From Acidobacteriota bacterium (GTDB lineage: Bacteria; Acidobacteriota; Blastocatellia; Pyrinomonadales; Pyrinomonadaceae): a stretch of DNA of 64,000 bases. Where the stretch lies: assembly GCA_016718135.1 (NCBI GenBank), contig JADKEF010000017.1:372001-436000 (forward strand), given 5' to 3'. Under the pieces are notes generated by a model. It saw only the letters and a program-made list of their open reading frames with translations, was not told the DNA's origin and searched no databases. Positions within the stretch are counted from its first letter, which is position 1. Every line of letters begins with the position of its first letter. Positions 9,651 through 18,299 of this stretch are shown one piece after another. Made by a program: the position numbers and the translations under genes.

Positions 9651-10367
9651 CTAATTCTTTGCGACCTGTGGTTGCGTTGCCGGCTTCGCTGCTCCAGGGG
9701 CCGCAGCCGTTGTTGGATTCGCTCCATCCGGACTAGGAGCCTTGGAAGGGGTGTATGCACACTTGATCGTAAAGTTGACCAACTCAACTTTTGGTGTCTC
9801 TCCGTCCGCATTAGCTTTCTGAGGCAGATTGTTGTTAGCAACCTCTGCACGCACGGTCTCAATGTTCATATTCGAGAACAGACCATTCGAAAATTCGAGG
9901 CTTCGGCCAAATTGCGTTACCTGTGATTCGTCGGGCGAATTACCTTTGACGATAATGCTGTCGCCGGATTGCTCGATGCTCTCTAGGTAAAGCCCCGGTA
10001 CCATCGAGATGCGTTCACGCATCGCGTCGAGTACCGCACTTGGGCCGGCCTGGGAACCGCGTAGCTTCTTAATAGCCTCGATGCGGGCATCGATATTTGC
10101 GATCTTGCCTTCGAGCTCCTTCTGCTCGTTCATCACTGTCTCAAGCTCGGCAGCGATCTGCTTTTGCTCGTCAAGTTGACGCTCGGCCTCGGCTTTGGCC
10201 ATCTGGGTGCTTATTACGTCCCAGCCGATAACCGCCGCAAGGAGTACGGCAACGACAACCGACATTAGCAACAGCCTTGACGATGCGCTCGAGATTGTCT
10301 TATCGACCGCGACGACGGCGCCGCCCTGGCGTTCAGTGACAGAATTTAATAGATTGATCTTGATCAT
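9651..10367 (-). CDS. pilN: Type IV pilus inner-membrane protein PilN
   Basis: A 238-residue protein beginning MIKINLLNSV. The short cytoplasmic INLL motif is what PilM binds. A transmembrane helix follows (about residues 31-50), then a coiled coil (MAKAEAERQLDEQKQIAAELETV...) and a ferredoxin-like domain (about 100-200: LYLESIEQSGDSIIVKGNSPDESQVTQFGRSLE). It has a Pro/Ala-rich C-terminal tail, as PilO does. It begins 5 bp after the pilM stop. Confidence 0.94.
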   Translation of the reverse strand: MIKINLLNSVTERQGGAVVAVDKTISSASSRLLLMSVVVAVLLAAVIGWDVISTQMAKAEAERQLDEQKQIAAELETVMNEQKELEGKIANIDARIEAIKKLRGSQAGPSAVLDAMRERISMVPGLYLESIEQSGDSIIVKGNSPDESQVTQFGRSLEFSNGLFSNMNIETVRAEVANNNLPQKANADGETPKVELVNFTIKCAYTPSKAPSPDGANPTTAAAPGAAKPATQPQVAKN

Positions 10368-10372
10368 TGTGG

Positions 10373-11422
10373 TTAAACTCCCCTTACTGCCAAACCGACT
10401 GCAACGGCCATTTCGGGCAGGATCTCACTAAGATAGTCGGGGTCGAACTTTTTCGTATCGACATTGATATTACGGAAAGGGTCAAGAACTTCGACCGGCA
10501 ATTCCAGACGTTGCGAAAGCTCCTGAGATAGTCCGGCGAGCTTAGAACCGCCGCCCGAAATAAGGATCTTCTGCACCATCGTCTCGTTGTCTTCTGACGT
10601 GGCTCGATAGAAATCAAATGTCTTCTGTATTTCCATCGCAACGATCTCGGTCACATTGTTCATCAGCGGCTCGATCGACTTTTCTTCGATACCGTCAACA
10701 GCGTCGACCACGCCGCGTTTGACGGCCTCGGCCTGCTGGAAGTTGAGTCCCAGGCTTCGCTGCAAGACGTCGGTGAACTGGCTGCCGCCGACTGTTATGT
10801 CGCGTGTGAACAGCGAACGCGTGCCTTTGACGATATTCACGTTCATCGTCGAGGCTCCGATATTAAGGAGAGTAACAACGTCGTTCTCGGTCGGGTTGTA
10901 ATTGACCTCGTAGCAGTTCTGCAGAGCAAACGTGTCAACGTCGATGATGACCGGCGTCTTACCCGCCAGCTGGATGGCCTGCTTGATATTGTCGATACGC
11001 TCGCGTTTGCACGCGGCGATCAAGACGTTTGTCGCCTCCGCATTTTCGGAGGTGACTTGATAGTCGAGGCTGACGTCGGCGAGATCATATGGAATATGTT
11101 CCTCAGCGTGCCAGTCGATCGACTCTTCTAATTCTTCCTGCGTCATTGGCGGCAGAACGATGTTCTTAAGAATGACCGAATGGCCACTCACACCGGTGAC
11201 GACGTTTGTCGCGTTGACCTGATGATTGGAACAGACGCTCTGGATCACGTCCGAGACGACATTGAGCTCCATGATCTGGCCGTCGATGATCGTGTCACTC
11301 GGCAGATTCTCGAAGCCCAGGCTTACCAGGTTGAGGCTGTTCAGCTTGCCGTCAAGCTCGACCATCTTGATCGAACTCGAACCGATGTCGAGACCGGCAA
11401 TGCTTTTCTTTTTACCGAACAT
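10373..11422 (-). CDS. pilM: Type IV pilus actin-like ATPase PilM
   Basis: A 349-residue cytoplasmic actin-fold protein. It starts MFGKKKSIAGLDIGSSSIKMVEL, the phosphate-1 loop of PilM. Further motifs are LPPMTQEELEESIDWHAEEHIPYDL, the phosphate-2 region TLLNIGASTMNVNIVKG and the adenosine loop ILISGGGSKLAGL. Family members bind ATP and the INLL tail of PilN. It is first in the operon, with a long leader and a candidate promoter about 290 bp upstream. Length and order are typical. Confidence 0.96.
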   Translation of the reverse strand: MFGKKKSIAGLDIGSSSIKMVELDGKLNSLNLVSLGFENLPSDTIIDGQIMELNVVSDVIQSVCSNHQVNATNVVTGVSGHSVILKNIVLPPMTQEELEESIDWHAEEHIPYDLADVSLDYQVTSENAEATNVLIAACKRERIDNIKQAIQLAGKTPVIIDVDTFALQNCYEVNYNPTENDVVTLLNIGASTMNVNIVKGTRSLFTRDITVGGSQFTDVLQRSLGLNFQQAEAVKRGVVDAVDGIEEKSIEPLMNNVTEIVAMEIQKTFDFYRATSEDNETMVQKILISGGGSKLAGLSQELSQRLELPVEVLDPFRNINVDTKKFDPDYLSEILPEMAVAVGLAVRGV

Positions 11423-11847
11423 TTGTTTCTTGCTCCTTGATTCTCAGTTCAACGCTTTTTTCCGACCGCGAGTTTTCCTTAAGTTCCCATCCGAAGTGCG
11501 AGTTTTGACTTTTCGAGGATCGGGGCCACCGTTCTTGTTCGTTTCGGAAGGCGAGATATCATCTGACAGGGTATCTAAGTGGATATTGCCAAAACCCGCA
11601 TTTTTCGGATGTTTTCGATCACGATTCGTGATCTGTAGAACCTACGTTTATATGGAAAACTTGCTGCATCTGGTGGCTGTAGATGTGCAGACTTATCGCT
11701 GCAACAATTAAAAGTTACAGGAATGCACAATATCTGTCAACACTTTTTTACAATGTTTAACGTCAGGGTGAAAGAAATGTGTTCAGGCTGAACGGTAGGT
11801 TTCAGTCAGAATGAACGAATGGTGTGCAGAAACGCCCTTGGTTGGCG
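11423..11847. other. Intergenic region upstream of pilM
   Basis: There is no convincing gene in these 425 bp. The stretch holds the pilM leader (about 290 nt from the promoter candidate at 11712-11740) and the 3' flank of the SLC13 transporter. The frames open across it overlap pilM in antisense and show no family resemblance. I saw no clear riboswitch or terminator. Confidence 0.5.
11712..11740 (-). promoter_or_regulatory. Candidate promoter of pilMNOPQ
   Basis: On the minus strand TTGACA (11740-11735) and TAACTT (11717-11712) are separated by 17 bp. The -35 is consensus and the -10 moderate. This is the best candidate found upstream of pilM and implies an unusually long 5' leader. Confidence 0.45.
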
Positions 11848-13377
11848 TCAGCGAAGGTATCCGCCGAGGGTCCAAACCATCGCAATGATGACGATCGCCC
11901 CGACAATATCGAGCACTATTCCGTATCGAACCATCTTCATTAGTGGAATGTACCCCGAGCCGTAAACGATAGCGTTGCACGGCGTGGATACCGGTAGCAT
12001 AAAGCCGAGACTCGCGGCGAGTGTCGCTCCGAGTGCAGGTATGAATGGATCGGCACCTTGAGACTGAGCTATGGCGATGACGACGGGCACCACCATGTTT
12101 GCCGACGCCGTGTTCGAGGTTGTCTCCGAAACAAGCACCGCGACTATCACGGAAGCTACAAGCAGCCCAAAGCCGCCTGAGAATGGAAGGATCTCTGTTA
12201 GTCCGCGGCCAACCGCCTCAGCGAGGCCGGTCTGGAATGAAAGCACGCCCAGCGCAAAGCCGCCTCCGTAGAGAAAGACAACGCCCCAATCGATCTTGAC
12301 CGCATCTTCCCAACTGATCGCTTTATCTCCGGGTTCATCACCGGGCAAAATAAACAGCAACATTGCCCCAAGCAGAGCCCCGACCGATTCGGGAAGACGC
12401 CCGTTGAGTATTTTGTATTGCTGACTCTGCTCTCCCAGGATAAGCGCGACAATGCCCGGAACGATCCAAAACACTACTGTTATCGCAAAGGCGATAGCGA
12501 CCGAGCGTTGCCCGCGCGTCCATGGACCCAGCTTTTTGCGTTCAGCAGCGATCATTTCCGCGCTGCCCTCGATCATCTTAACGCCGGCCGGAGCGAGCTT
12601 ATTCAAGTAGAACCAAAGGAATAGAAACAGAACGATAACAATGGGCACGCCGATGATCATCCATTTGAAAAACGAAATGTCGGTTCCGGCTAAGCTTCGG
12701 ATAAAGCCTATTCCAATTACATTTGGTGGAGTTCCGATCGGCGTTGCGACCCCGCCGATCGATGCCGAGAACGAAGTCATCAGCATGAGGGCCGTCGCGT
12801 AGCTCGGGTTTATCTTGATCCCCGTCTCTTTTTCTTGCCTTTTCAGAAAAGCGATGATCGAGAGGCCGATGGCAAACATCATCGCCGTGGTCGCTGTATT
12901 CGACATCCAGCCCGACATAAATGCCGTGACCGCTCCAAACGCAAATAATATCCGCGACGGGCGTCCGCCAATAATTTTCAGAGAGAGAACCGTGAAAGCT
13001 ACACGCTTGTCCAGATTTCTGACAAACAAGGCTCTTGCCAGGATGAACGAACCGATAAAGAGAAAGATCAGCGGGTCGGCAAACGGAGCAAAGACGGTCT
13101 TAGCATCTGCGACCTGTAGGACAACCGCCGCAGCCGCTCCCAACAATGCCGTCGCGGTCATCGGCAACGTTTCGCACAGCCACAGAACAATGACGGCCGC
13201 CATGATCGCCGCCAGCCGTTGTGCCTCGGGCTTTAATCCCTCAAACGGGAAAAAGAAGATGAAAAGAAAGACCGCCGGGGCAAGCAAATAGCCCAAACGC
13301 TGCCGAAATGCCTCAAACTTTGCTTCGCCTTCACTGATCTTCTCAAGCGGCTCGAATGATCCCTCTGTAGTTGGCAT
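11848..13377 (-). CDS. SLC13/DASS-family sodium:anion (dicarboxylate) symporter
   Basis: A 509-residue polytopic protein with about 11-12 hydrophobic segments. The two Ser-Asn-Thr motifs that bind Na+ and carboxylate in DASS transporters are present: GWMSNTATT at residues 156-164 and SETTSNTASANM near residue 425. The soluble N-terminus is short. Family substrates are succinate, malate, citrate or sulfate; the substrate here is not decided by sequence. It starts 7 bp after the acyl-CoA dehydrogenase stop, so the two are probably cotranscribed. Confidence 0.92.
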   Translation of the reverse strand: MPTTEGSFEPLEKISEGEAKFEAFRQRLGYLLAPAVFLFIFFFPFEGLKPEAQRLAAIMAAVIVLWLCETLPMTATALLGAAAAVVLQVADAKTVFAPFADPLIFLFIGSFILARALFVRNLDKRVAFTVLSLKIIGGRPSRILFAFGAVTAFMSGWMSNTATTAMMFAIGLSIIAFLKRQEKETGIKINPSYATALMLMTSFSASIGGVATPIGTPPNVIGIGFIRSLAGTDISFFKWMIIGVPIVIVLFLFLWFYLNKLAPAGVKMIEGSAEMIAAERKKLGPWTRGQRSVAIAFAITVVFWIVPGIVALILGEQSQQYKILNGRLPESVGALLGAMLLFILPGDEPGDKAISWEDAVKIDWGVVFLYGGGFALGVLSFQTGLAEAVGRGLTEILPFSGGFGLLVASVIVAVLVSETTSNTASANMVVPVVIAIAQSQGADPFIPALGATLAASLGFMLPVSTPCNAIVYGSGYIPLMKMVRYGIVLDIVGAIVIIAMVWTLGGYLR

Positions 13378-13384
13378 ATACTAT

Positions 13385-14578
13385 TTATCTTCCCCTTTTC
13401 AGTTCCATCTTTGCGACCGATTCCAAATGAACCTCGTCCGGCCCGTCGGCGAGCCTAAGGCTTCTGGCATATATCCAAAATTGTGTAAGCGGAAGATCCT
13501 TCGAAACGCCGCCACCGCCGTGAACCTGTATCGCCCGATCTATGACCTCGAGCGCCATCTTTGGCGTCACGGCCTTGATCATCGCGATCTCGCGACGAGC
13601 AACTTTGCTCCCTGCTGTATCCATCAGCCAGGCTGTTCTTAGGACAAGTAAACGCGCCTGATCTATTGCACAACGAGCCTCGGCTATCCATTGGCGAATG
13701 ACTCCCTGATCAGCGACCGGCTTCCCAAAGGCGATCCGAGCCTTGGCTCGTTCACACATCATCTCGAGAGCCCGTTCGGCAACGCCGATCAACCGCATAC
13801 AATGATGAACACGTCCCGGACCGAGCCTTCCCTGTGCGATCTCAAAACCACGACCCTCTCCGAGAAGGATATTTTCTTTTGGCACTCGTACGTTATCAAA
13901 GTGGATCTCCGCATGTCCATTCGGCGCATCGTCAAAACCAAAAACATCGAGCATCCGCTTCACGGTAACGCCCGGCGTGTCCATCGGGACAAGTATCATC
14001 GACTGCTGCAAATGCTTCGCAGCGGACGGATCGGTCTTTCCCATAAAGATCGAGACCTTACACCGAGCATCGCCCGCTCCCGTCGACCACCATTTGCGGC
14101 CATCCAATATATAATGATCGCCGTCCGCCACGATCGACGCCTCGATATTAGTCGCATCCGACGAGGCAACATCAGGCTCGGTCATCGAGAAACACGAACG
14201 TATATCACCATCAAGCAAAGGCCGCAGCCATCTCGCCTTCTGCTCCTCCGTTCCGTAAAGGTGCAGCACCTCCATATTCCCCGTGTCCGGAGCCGAGCAA
14301 TTAAAAACCTCACTAGCCCAAGTCACACGGCCCATGATCTCCGCGAGCGGTGCGTACTCGATATTCGTCAGGCCGGACTCGCTCGGTAAAAACAAATTCC
14401 ACAACCCGGCCTCGCGAGCCTTGTCTTTGAGCTGCTCGATCAGTTCCGAAGGCTCCCAACGGTCACCGCTGTTTATCTCGTCAATATACGCCTGCTCGTT
14501 CGGATAAATATGCTCATCCATGAACGCCGAAAGCCGCCCGGCGATCTCATTCGCCTTCTCAGACATTGCAAAATCCAT
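13385..14578 (-). CDS. Acyl-CoA dehydrogenase (ACAD10/11-like)
   Basis: A flavoprotein of ~397 residues that oxidises acyl-CoA to enoyl-CoA. Motifs: CFSMTEPDVASSDATNI (FAD/substrate), DGRKWWSTGAGDARC, QVHGGGGVSKDLPLTQ and RSLRLADGPDEVH near the C-terminus, the last typical of the ACAD10/11 branch. A GTG start at 14596 and an internal ATG at 14566 are also possible; none has a good Shine-Dalgarno. The divergent neighbour is a phosphotransferase of the kind fused to ACAD in animal ACAD10/11. This supports a shared role in 4-hydroxy or unusual fatty acid degradation (inference from the eukaryotic pair). Confidence 0.92.
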   Translation of the reverse strand: MDFAMSEKANEIAGRLSAFMDEHIYPNEQAYIDEINSGDRWEPSELIEQLKDKAREAGLWNLFLPSESGLTNIEYAPLAEIMGRVTWASEVFNCSAPDTGNMEVLHLYGTEEQKARWLRPLLDGDIRSCFSMTEPDVASSDATNIEASIVADGDHYILDGRKWWSTGAGDARCKVSIFMGKTDPSAAKHLQQSMILVPMDTPGVTVKRMLDVFGFDDAPNGHAEIHFDNVRVPKENILLGEGRGFEIAQGRLGPGRVHHCMRLIGVAERALEMMCERAKARIAFGKPVADQGVIRQWIAEARCAIDQARLLVLRTAWLMDTAGSKVARREIAMIKAVTPKMALEVIDRAIQVHGGGGVSKDLPLTQFWIYARSLRLADGPDEVHLESVAKMELKRGR

Positions 14579-14585
14579 GCTCACA

Positions 14586-14651
14586 AAATAACACACAAGC
14601 CGCTGAAAAACGGTTGTCGGAGATTATTTCTGTGTTTCGCAAATAACACAC
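14586..14651. promoter_or_regulatory. Direct repeats AAATAACACAC in the divergent control region
   Basis: The 11-mer AAATAACACAC occurs at 14586-14596 (next to the dehydrogenase start) and at 14641-14651 (abutting the -35 of the opposite gene). A related inverse GTGTTAT overlaps the -10 at 14675-14680. The layout fits operator copies for one regulator controlling both genes, but no regulator gene is visible nearby. Confidence 0.35.
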
Positions 14652-14680
14652 TTGACAATCGTTGCAATTCGTGTTATGTT
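14652..14680 (+). promoter_or_regulatory. Candidate promoter of the phosphotransferase gene
   Basis: TTGACA (14652-14657), a 17-bp spacer and TATGTT (14675-14680), about 170 bp before the ATG at 14852. Confidence 0.55.
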
Positions 14681-14851
14681 TGTTTCGTTGGTCGATCTTT
14701 GACAATTTTACGCCCGAGGGACGAAGCGTCGTGAGTTTTGGGGAAAGCTCACTGTGCTTCGTGCTCGTCAATGCAAAAAATCGCCCGCTCTTCTTGGTCG
14801 TCGGCGGCGGTTTGACGTTATCATCGTGTCAAAAGGGGAACGACACGAGAT

Positions 14852-15977
14852 ATGGCAGAAACCAGTGCTGTCCGGCCGGGCGAAGAAATAGACGTCGAGC
14901 GACTAAGCGCGTTTTTGGGCGAAGAACTCGATCTACCAACCGGTGAAATTGGAGTAGAGCAATTTCCCGCCGGCAGCTCGAATCTGACCTACCTAGTTCG
15001 TCTGGGACGTGCAACTTGCGAAAGCCCGCGCGTGAGCAAGGGCGATACACTCACCGCAGCTACCGACGCGCGCGAATACGTGCTCCGCCGACCACCTTTC
15101 GGCAACACGGTGAAATCGGCTCACGACATGCAAGCGAGAGTTTGACGTACTCTCAAAGCTCTCCGCCATTTACACACCCGCACCAAAGCCGCTGATCTTT
15201 TCCAGGGACGTATCGATCATCGGCTCCGAGTTCTACCTAATGGAACGCCGCAGCGGCCTCATCATCCGCGGCAAAATTCCTGGGACGTATGAAACGCTCA
15301 TTAGTTCTCAAGACTCCCGTCTAGATGTCTGCCGCTCCTTCATCCAAAACCTAGCCGACCTTCACCGGCTCGACTACAAAGCAGCGGGCCTCGAATCTCT
15401 GGGACGTGCCGACGGCTATAACCGGCGACAGGTCGAGGGCTGGACGAAACGATACTTCGCGGCCAAGACCGACACCTGGGACGACCTCGAAAAAGCGATC
15501 ACATGGCTGAACGACAACATCCCGACCGAGTCCGGCGCGTCGCTAATCCACAACGACTACAAATTCGACAACGTAATGCTCGACCCGACCGACCTCACCA
15601 AGATCACCGCCGTCCTCGACTGGGAAATGGTCACCATCGGCGACCCGCTCATGGATCTTGGGACGACCCTCGGCTATTGGATGTCAAAGGACGTAGGCGA
15701 CGAACTCCTAAACATGCCCTTCAACCCGCGAGTCCTGATGGAGAACATCACCCGACAACAACTCGTCGAAATGTACTCAGAATCTCTGGGACGTAAGATT
15801 CCTGACATCCTCTTCTACTACGTCTTCGGAACATTCAAGATCGCTGTCATCGCGCAACAGATCTATGCAAGGTATGTGAAAGGTTTCACCAGGGACATGC
15901 GATTCGCTAACTTTGACAAGTTTGTTGCGGCTCTTGGTAAAATAGCCGCATCGGCAATTGCTCGAGACTCGATCTAA
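14852..15977 (+). pseudogene. APH/choline-kinase-like phosphotransferase, frameshifted
   Basis: The first 97 residues end at a TGA at 15143-15145. The next frame resumes at once as EFDVLSKLSAIYTPAPKPLIF and runs to 15977. Reading MQREFD would require removing one G near 15134, so this is a single +1 insertion. Catalytic motifs are intact in the second part: HNDYKFDNVMLD (Brenner loop) and DWEMVTIGDPLMDLG. The closest known type is the kinase-like domain paired with ACAD10/11. The N-terminal part has an extra ~24-residue stretch (RATCESPRVSKGDTL...) before the expected REYVLRRPP. The lesion may be a real pseudogene or a consensus error; the rest shows no other damage. Confidence 0.85.
15001..15794 (+). 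repeat. Cluster of GGGACGT micro-repeats inside the phosphotransferase gene
   Basis: GGGACGT occurs five times in under 800 bp, always on this strand: 15004-15010, 15205-15211, 15282-15288, 15401-15407 and 15788-15794. Two copies share the longer GAATCTCTGGGACGT or its near match, and another begins TCTGGGACGT. Several copies sit where the protein departs from what I expect of the family (RATCES..., PGTYETLISSQ..., ESLGR twice). Confidence 0.5.
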
Positions 15978-15994
15978 TTACCTAACGACATATT

Positions 15995-17041
15995 ATGGGA
16001 AAAACTTTTTTGTTTTTGCTCGCGACACTAGCCGTCCCGACATTTCTCTTCGGACAACCCGCACCGACCCCGACGCCGGCATATCGTCCGACCCCAAAAC
16101 CGACAGTCTATCAGCCAAAGACAGTTCCGATGCCAAGCGGAACCCCTGTAATGAAGCCACCGACATACACATGGGCGACGGCAGAGACACTTACTTCCGT
16201 AGCTCAGGTTACCGATGTGAAGCCGACGGATCTTTGGTATAAGGCACTACAGATCTTGATCGAGAAATACGGCATCGCCGGATTGACCGAGGGCAGGAAA
16301 CTAATGCCAGACCAGAACCTGACGCCCGCAGCCTATCGGACGATAAGGCAGAGTGCGAAAGTCCAATTGAACACGGCCGCTTCCAGGATGGGAATGTTGA
16401 GCAGCCGTTTTGACGAGCTTGTCTCAACGAATTGCCCTGACCCAAAGGCGGTCGCAGACGTCATGACGTCAGGCGAAGTGGTCAATTGCCAGAAGTGTAT
16501 CTTCGGGCCGTCGACGCTAAAGGCAATCTATCCTGACAAGCCGATGACGCGCGGTTATTTTGTGCAGATCTTCGTCGATGCCGTCGACAACGGAATGTCA
16601 AGAGTGTCGCTCAACACCCGCGGTGAAGCCGATCCGGCTAAGAAGTCCGCCACCCCGGCTGAGCTCAAGGCGCTAATTGACAAGGGCCAGACTCTGATGG
16701 GGTCAAAGGACTACGAGGGAGCGATCCGCATGTTCAATCAAGTTATAGAGTATGATCCGAATCACATCGAAGCGTACAGGATGCGGGGCATCTCGGCATT
16801 GCTGATCTACGAACAAAATCCGCCGATGCAAGGGCAAAAACTCTATACGGCGTTATTCAATTTCGACCATGCGATCAATCGCCGTTCGAACAATCCAGAC
16901 GACTATCACCTTCGGGGCATGACCCATGAGAGGCTCGGCAAGACGGACAGGGCCATCGCAGACTTTCGTACAGCCCTAAAAATGAATTCAAATCATCAAG
17001 GGGCAAAGGATTCGCTCAGGAAACTCGGTGTGACGCCATAG
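15995..17041 (+). CDS. Secreted SLH-like and TPR protein
   Basis: A 348-residue protein with a signal peptide (MGKTFLFLLATLAVPTFLFGQ), a Pro/Thr-rich linker (about 22-52), two stretches resembling S-layer homology modules (about 60-110: DLWYKALQILIEKYGIAGL...LTPAAYRTI; about 165-195: IYPDKPMTRGYFVQIFVDAV), then TPR units (about 225-345: SKDYEGAIRMFNQVIEYDPN, GKTDRAIADFRTALKMNSN). It is probably a periplasmic or envelope-attached scaffold; the partner is unknown. It is convergent with preA, with 7 bp between the stops. Confidence 0.8.
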   Translation: MGKTFLFLLATLAVPTFLFGQPAPTPTPAYRPTPKPTVYQPKTVPMPSGTPVMKPPTYTWATAETLTSVAQVTDVKPTDLWYKALQILIEKYGIAGLTEGRKLMPDQNLTPAAYRTIRQSAKVQLNTAASRMGMLSSRFDELVSTNCPDPKAVADVMTSGEVVNCQKCIFGPSTLKAIYPDKPMTRGYFVQIFVDAVDNGMSRVSLNTRGEADPAKKSATPAELKALIDKGQTLMGSKDYEGAIRMFNQVIEYDPNHIEAYRMRGISALLIYEQNPPMQGQKLYTALFNFDHAINRRSNNPDDYHLRGMTHERLGKTDRAIADFRTALKMNSNHQGAKDSLRKLGVTP

Positions 17042-17048
17042 GGAAGTT

Positions 17049-18296
17049 TTAGTTTCCTGCCGTTCTTTCCCGCCAACTCTGCGTCGGGCCACCGGCATCG
17101 ACGCGGACCATTTCGATGGCTCCGGGCGACGGGCAGACAAGGTAGCAGAGGTTGCAACCGACACATTCTTTTTCGATGACACGCGGATAGCGTTTACCGT
17201 TTGACTCGACGAACTCGAAGCTCTGGTGAGCGCCGTCTTCGCAGGCGACGTAGCAGAGGTTGCATTGGATGCACTTTTCTTCGTTAACGCGGGCCTTCAC
17301 GTCGTAGTTGAGATCGAGGTTGCCCCAGTCCGTCATGCGATGGACTGATTTACCGACAATGTCATTGGCCGACGCAAACCCTTTCGAATCGAGGTAGGTA
17401 TTCAGCCCGTCGATCATGTCCTCGACGATGCGATAGCCATAGTGCATCACCGCCGTGCAGACCTGCACATTTCCGGCTCCGAGCAACATAAATTCGACCG
17501 CATCACGCCATGTGTTGATACCTCCGATGCCCGAGATCGGAATGTTGAATTCAGCATCTCGTGCGAGCTCCGAAACCATGTTCAATGCGATCGGTTTCAC
17601 CGCCGTTCCGCAATAACCGCCATGAGCCGCCATTCCATTGACATTCGGATACGGGATCATCGTATCGACATCGACGCCCATCACAGAGTTGATCGTGTTG
17701 ATCAAAGAAACCGCATCCGCACCACCGCGTTGAGCAGCCTGTCCGGGCGGGACAATATGAGTAACATTCGGCGTAAGCTTTACGATGACGGGAATGTTCG
17801 AGACTTCCTTGACCCACTCCGTAACCATGCAGGTATATTCGGGAACCTGGCCCATCGCCGCGCCCATTCCTCGCTCGCTCATACCGTGCGGACAGCCAAA
17901 GTTCAGCTCAAATCCATCGCAGCCCGTGTCCTGTGTCCGCTTTGTTATCTCCTGCCAAGCTTCCTTTTTCGATTCGACCATCAGGCTGGCGATCACCGCG
18001 TGATTCGGATACTTTTTCTTGCACTCGGCCATTTCCCTGAGGTTGATCTCAAGCGAACGGTCGGTGATCAACTCAATATTATTCAACCCAATAAGCCGCA
18101 TCGGCCCGTGATCAAGCCCCGCGAGCCGCGACGACACATTCGTGATCGGCTCACCCAAGGTCTTCCAAACCGCCCCGCCCCACCCGGCGTCAAAAGCGCG
18201 CTCGATCATCGAGCCCATATTCGTCGGTGGCGCCGAAGCGAGCCAGAACGGATTTGGAGATCTGATGCCTGCGAAATTGTTAGTTAGATCAGCCAT
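17049..18296 (-). CDS. preA: NAD-dependent dihydropyrimidine dehydrogenase, subunit PreA
   Basis: A 415-residue FMN and Fe-S subunit that reduces uracil or thymine to the 5,6-dihydro form using electrons from PreT. The TIM-barrel part shows FELNFGCPHGMSERGMG with the active-site loop and YPNVNGMAAHGGYCGTA. The C-terminus carries two 4Fe-4S motifs, CIQCNLCYVAC and CVGCNLCYLVC. It is last in the cluster NCS1, mmsA, cytochrome, ureidopropionase, preT, AbgT, preA. It starts 3 bp after the transporter stop. Length matches E. coli PreA. Confidence 0.96.
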   Translation of the reverse strand: MADLTNNFAGIRSPNPFWLASAPPTNMGSMIERAFDAGWGGAVWKTLGEPITNVSSRLAGLDHGPMRLIGLNNIELITDRSLEINLREMAECKKKYPNHAVIASLMVESKKEAWQEITKRTQDTGCDGFELNFGCPHGMSERGMGAAMGQVPEYTCMVTEWVKEVSNIPVIVKLTPNVTHIVPPGQAAQRGGADAVSLINTINSVMGVDVDTMIPYPNVNGMAAHGGYCGTAVKPIALNMVSELARDAEFNIPISGIGGINTWRDAVEFMLLGAGNVQVCTAVMHYGYRIVEDMIDGLNTYLDSKGFASANDIVGKSVHRMTDWGNLDLNYDVKARVNEEKCIQCNLCYVACEDGAHQSFEFVESNGKRYPRVIEKECVGCNLCYLVCPSPGAIEMVRVDAGGPTQSWRERTAGN

Positions 18297-18299
18297 AAA

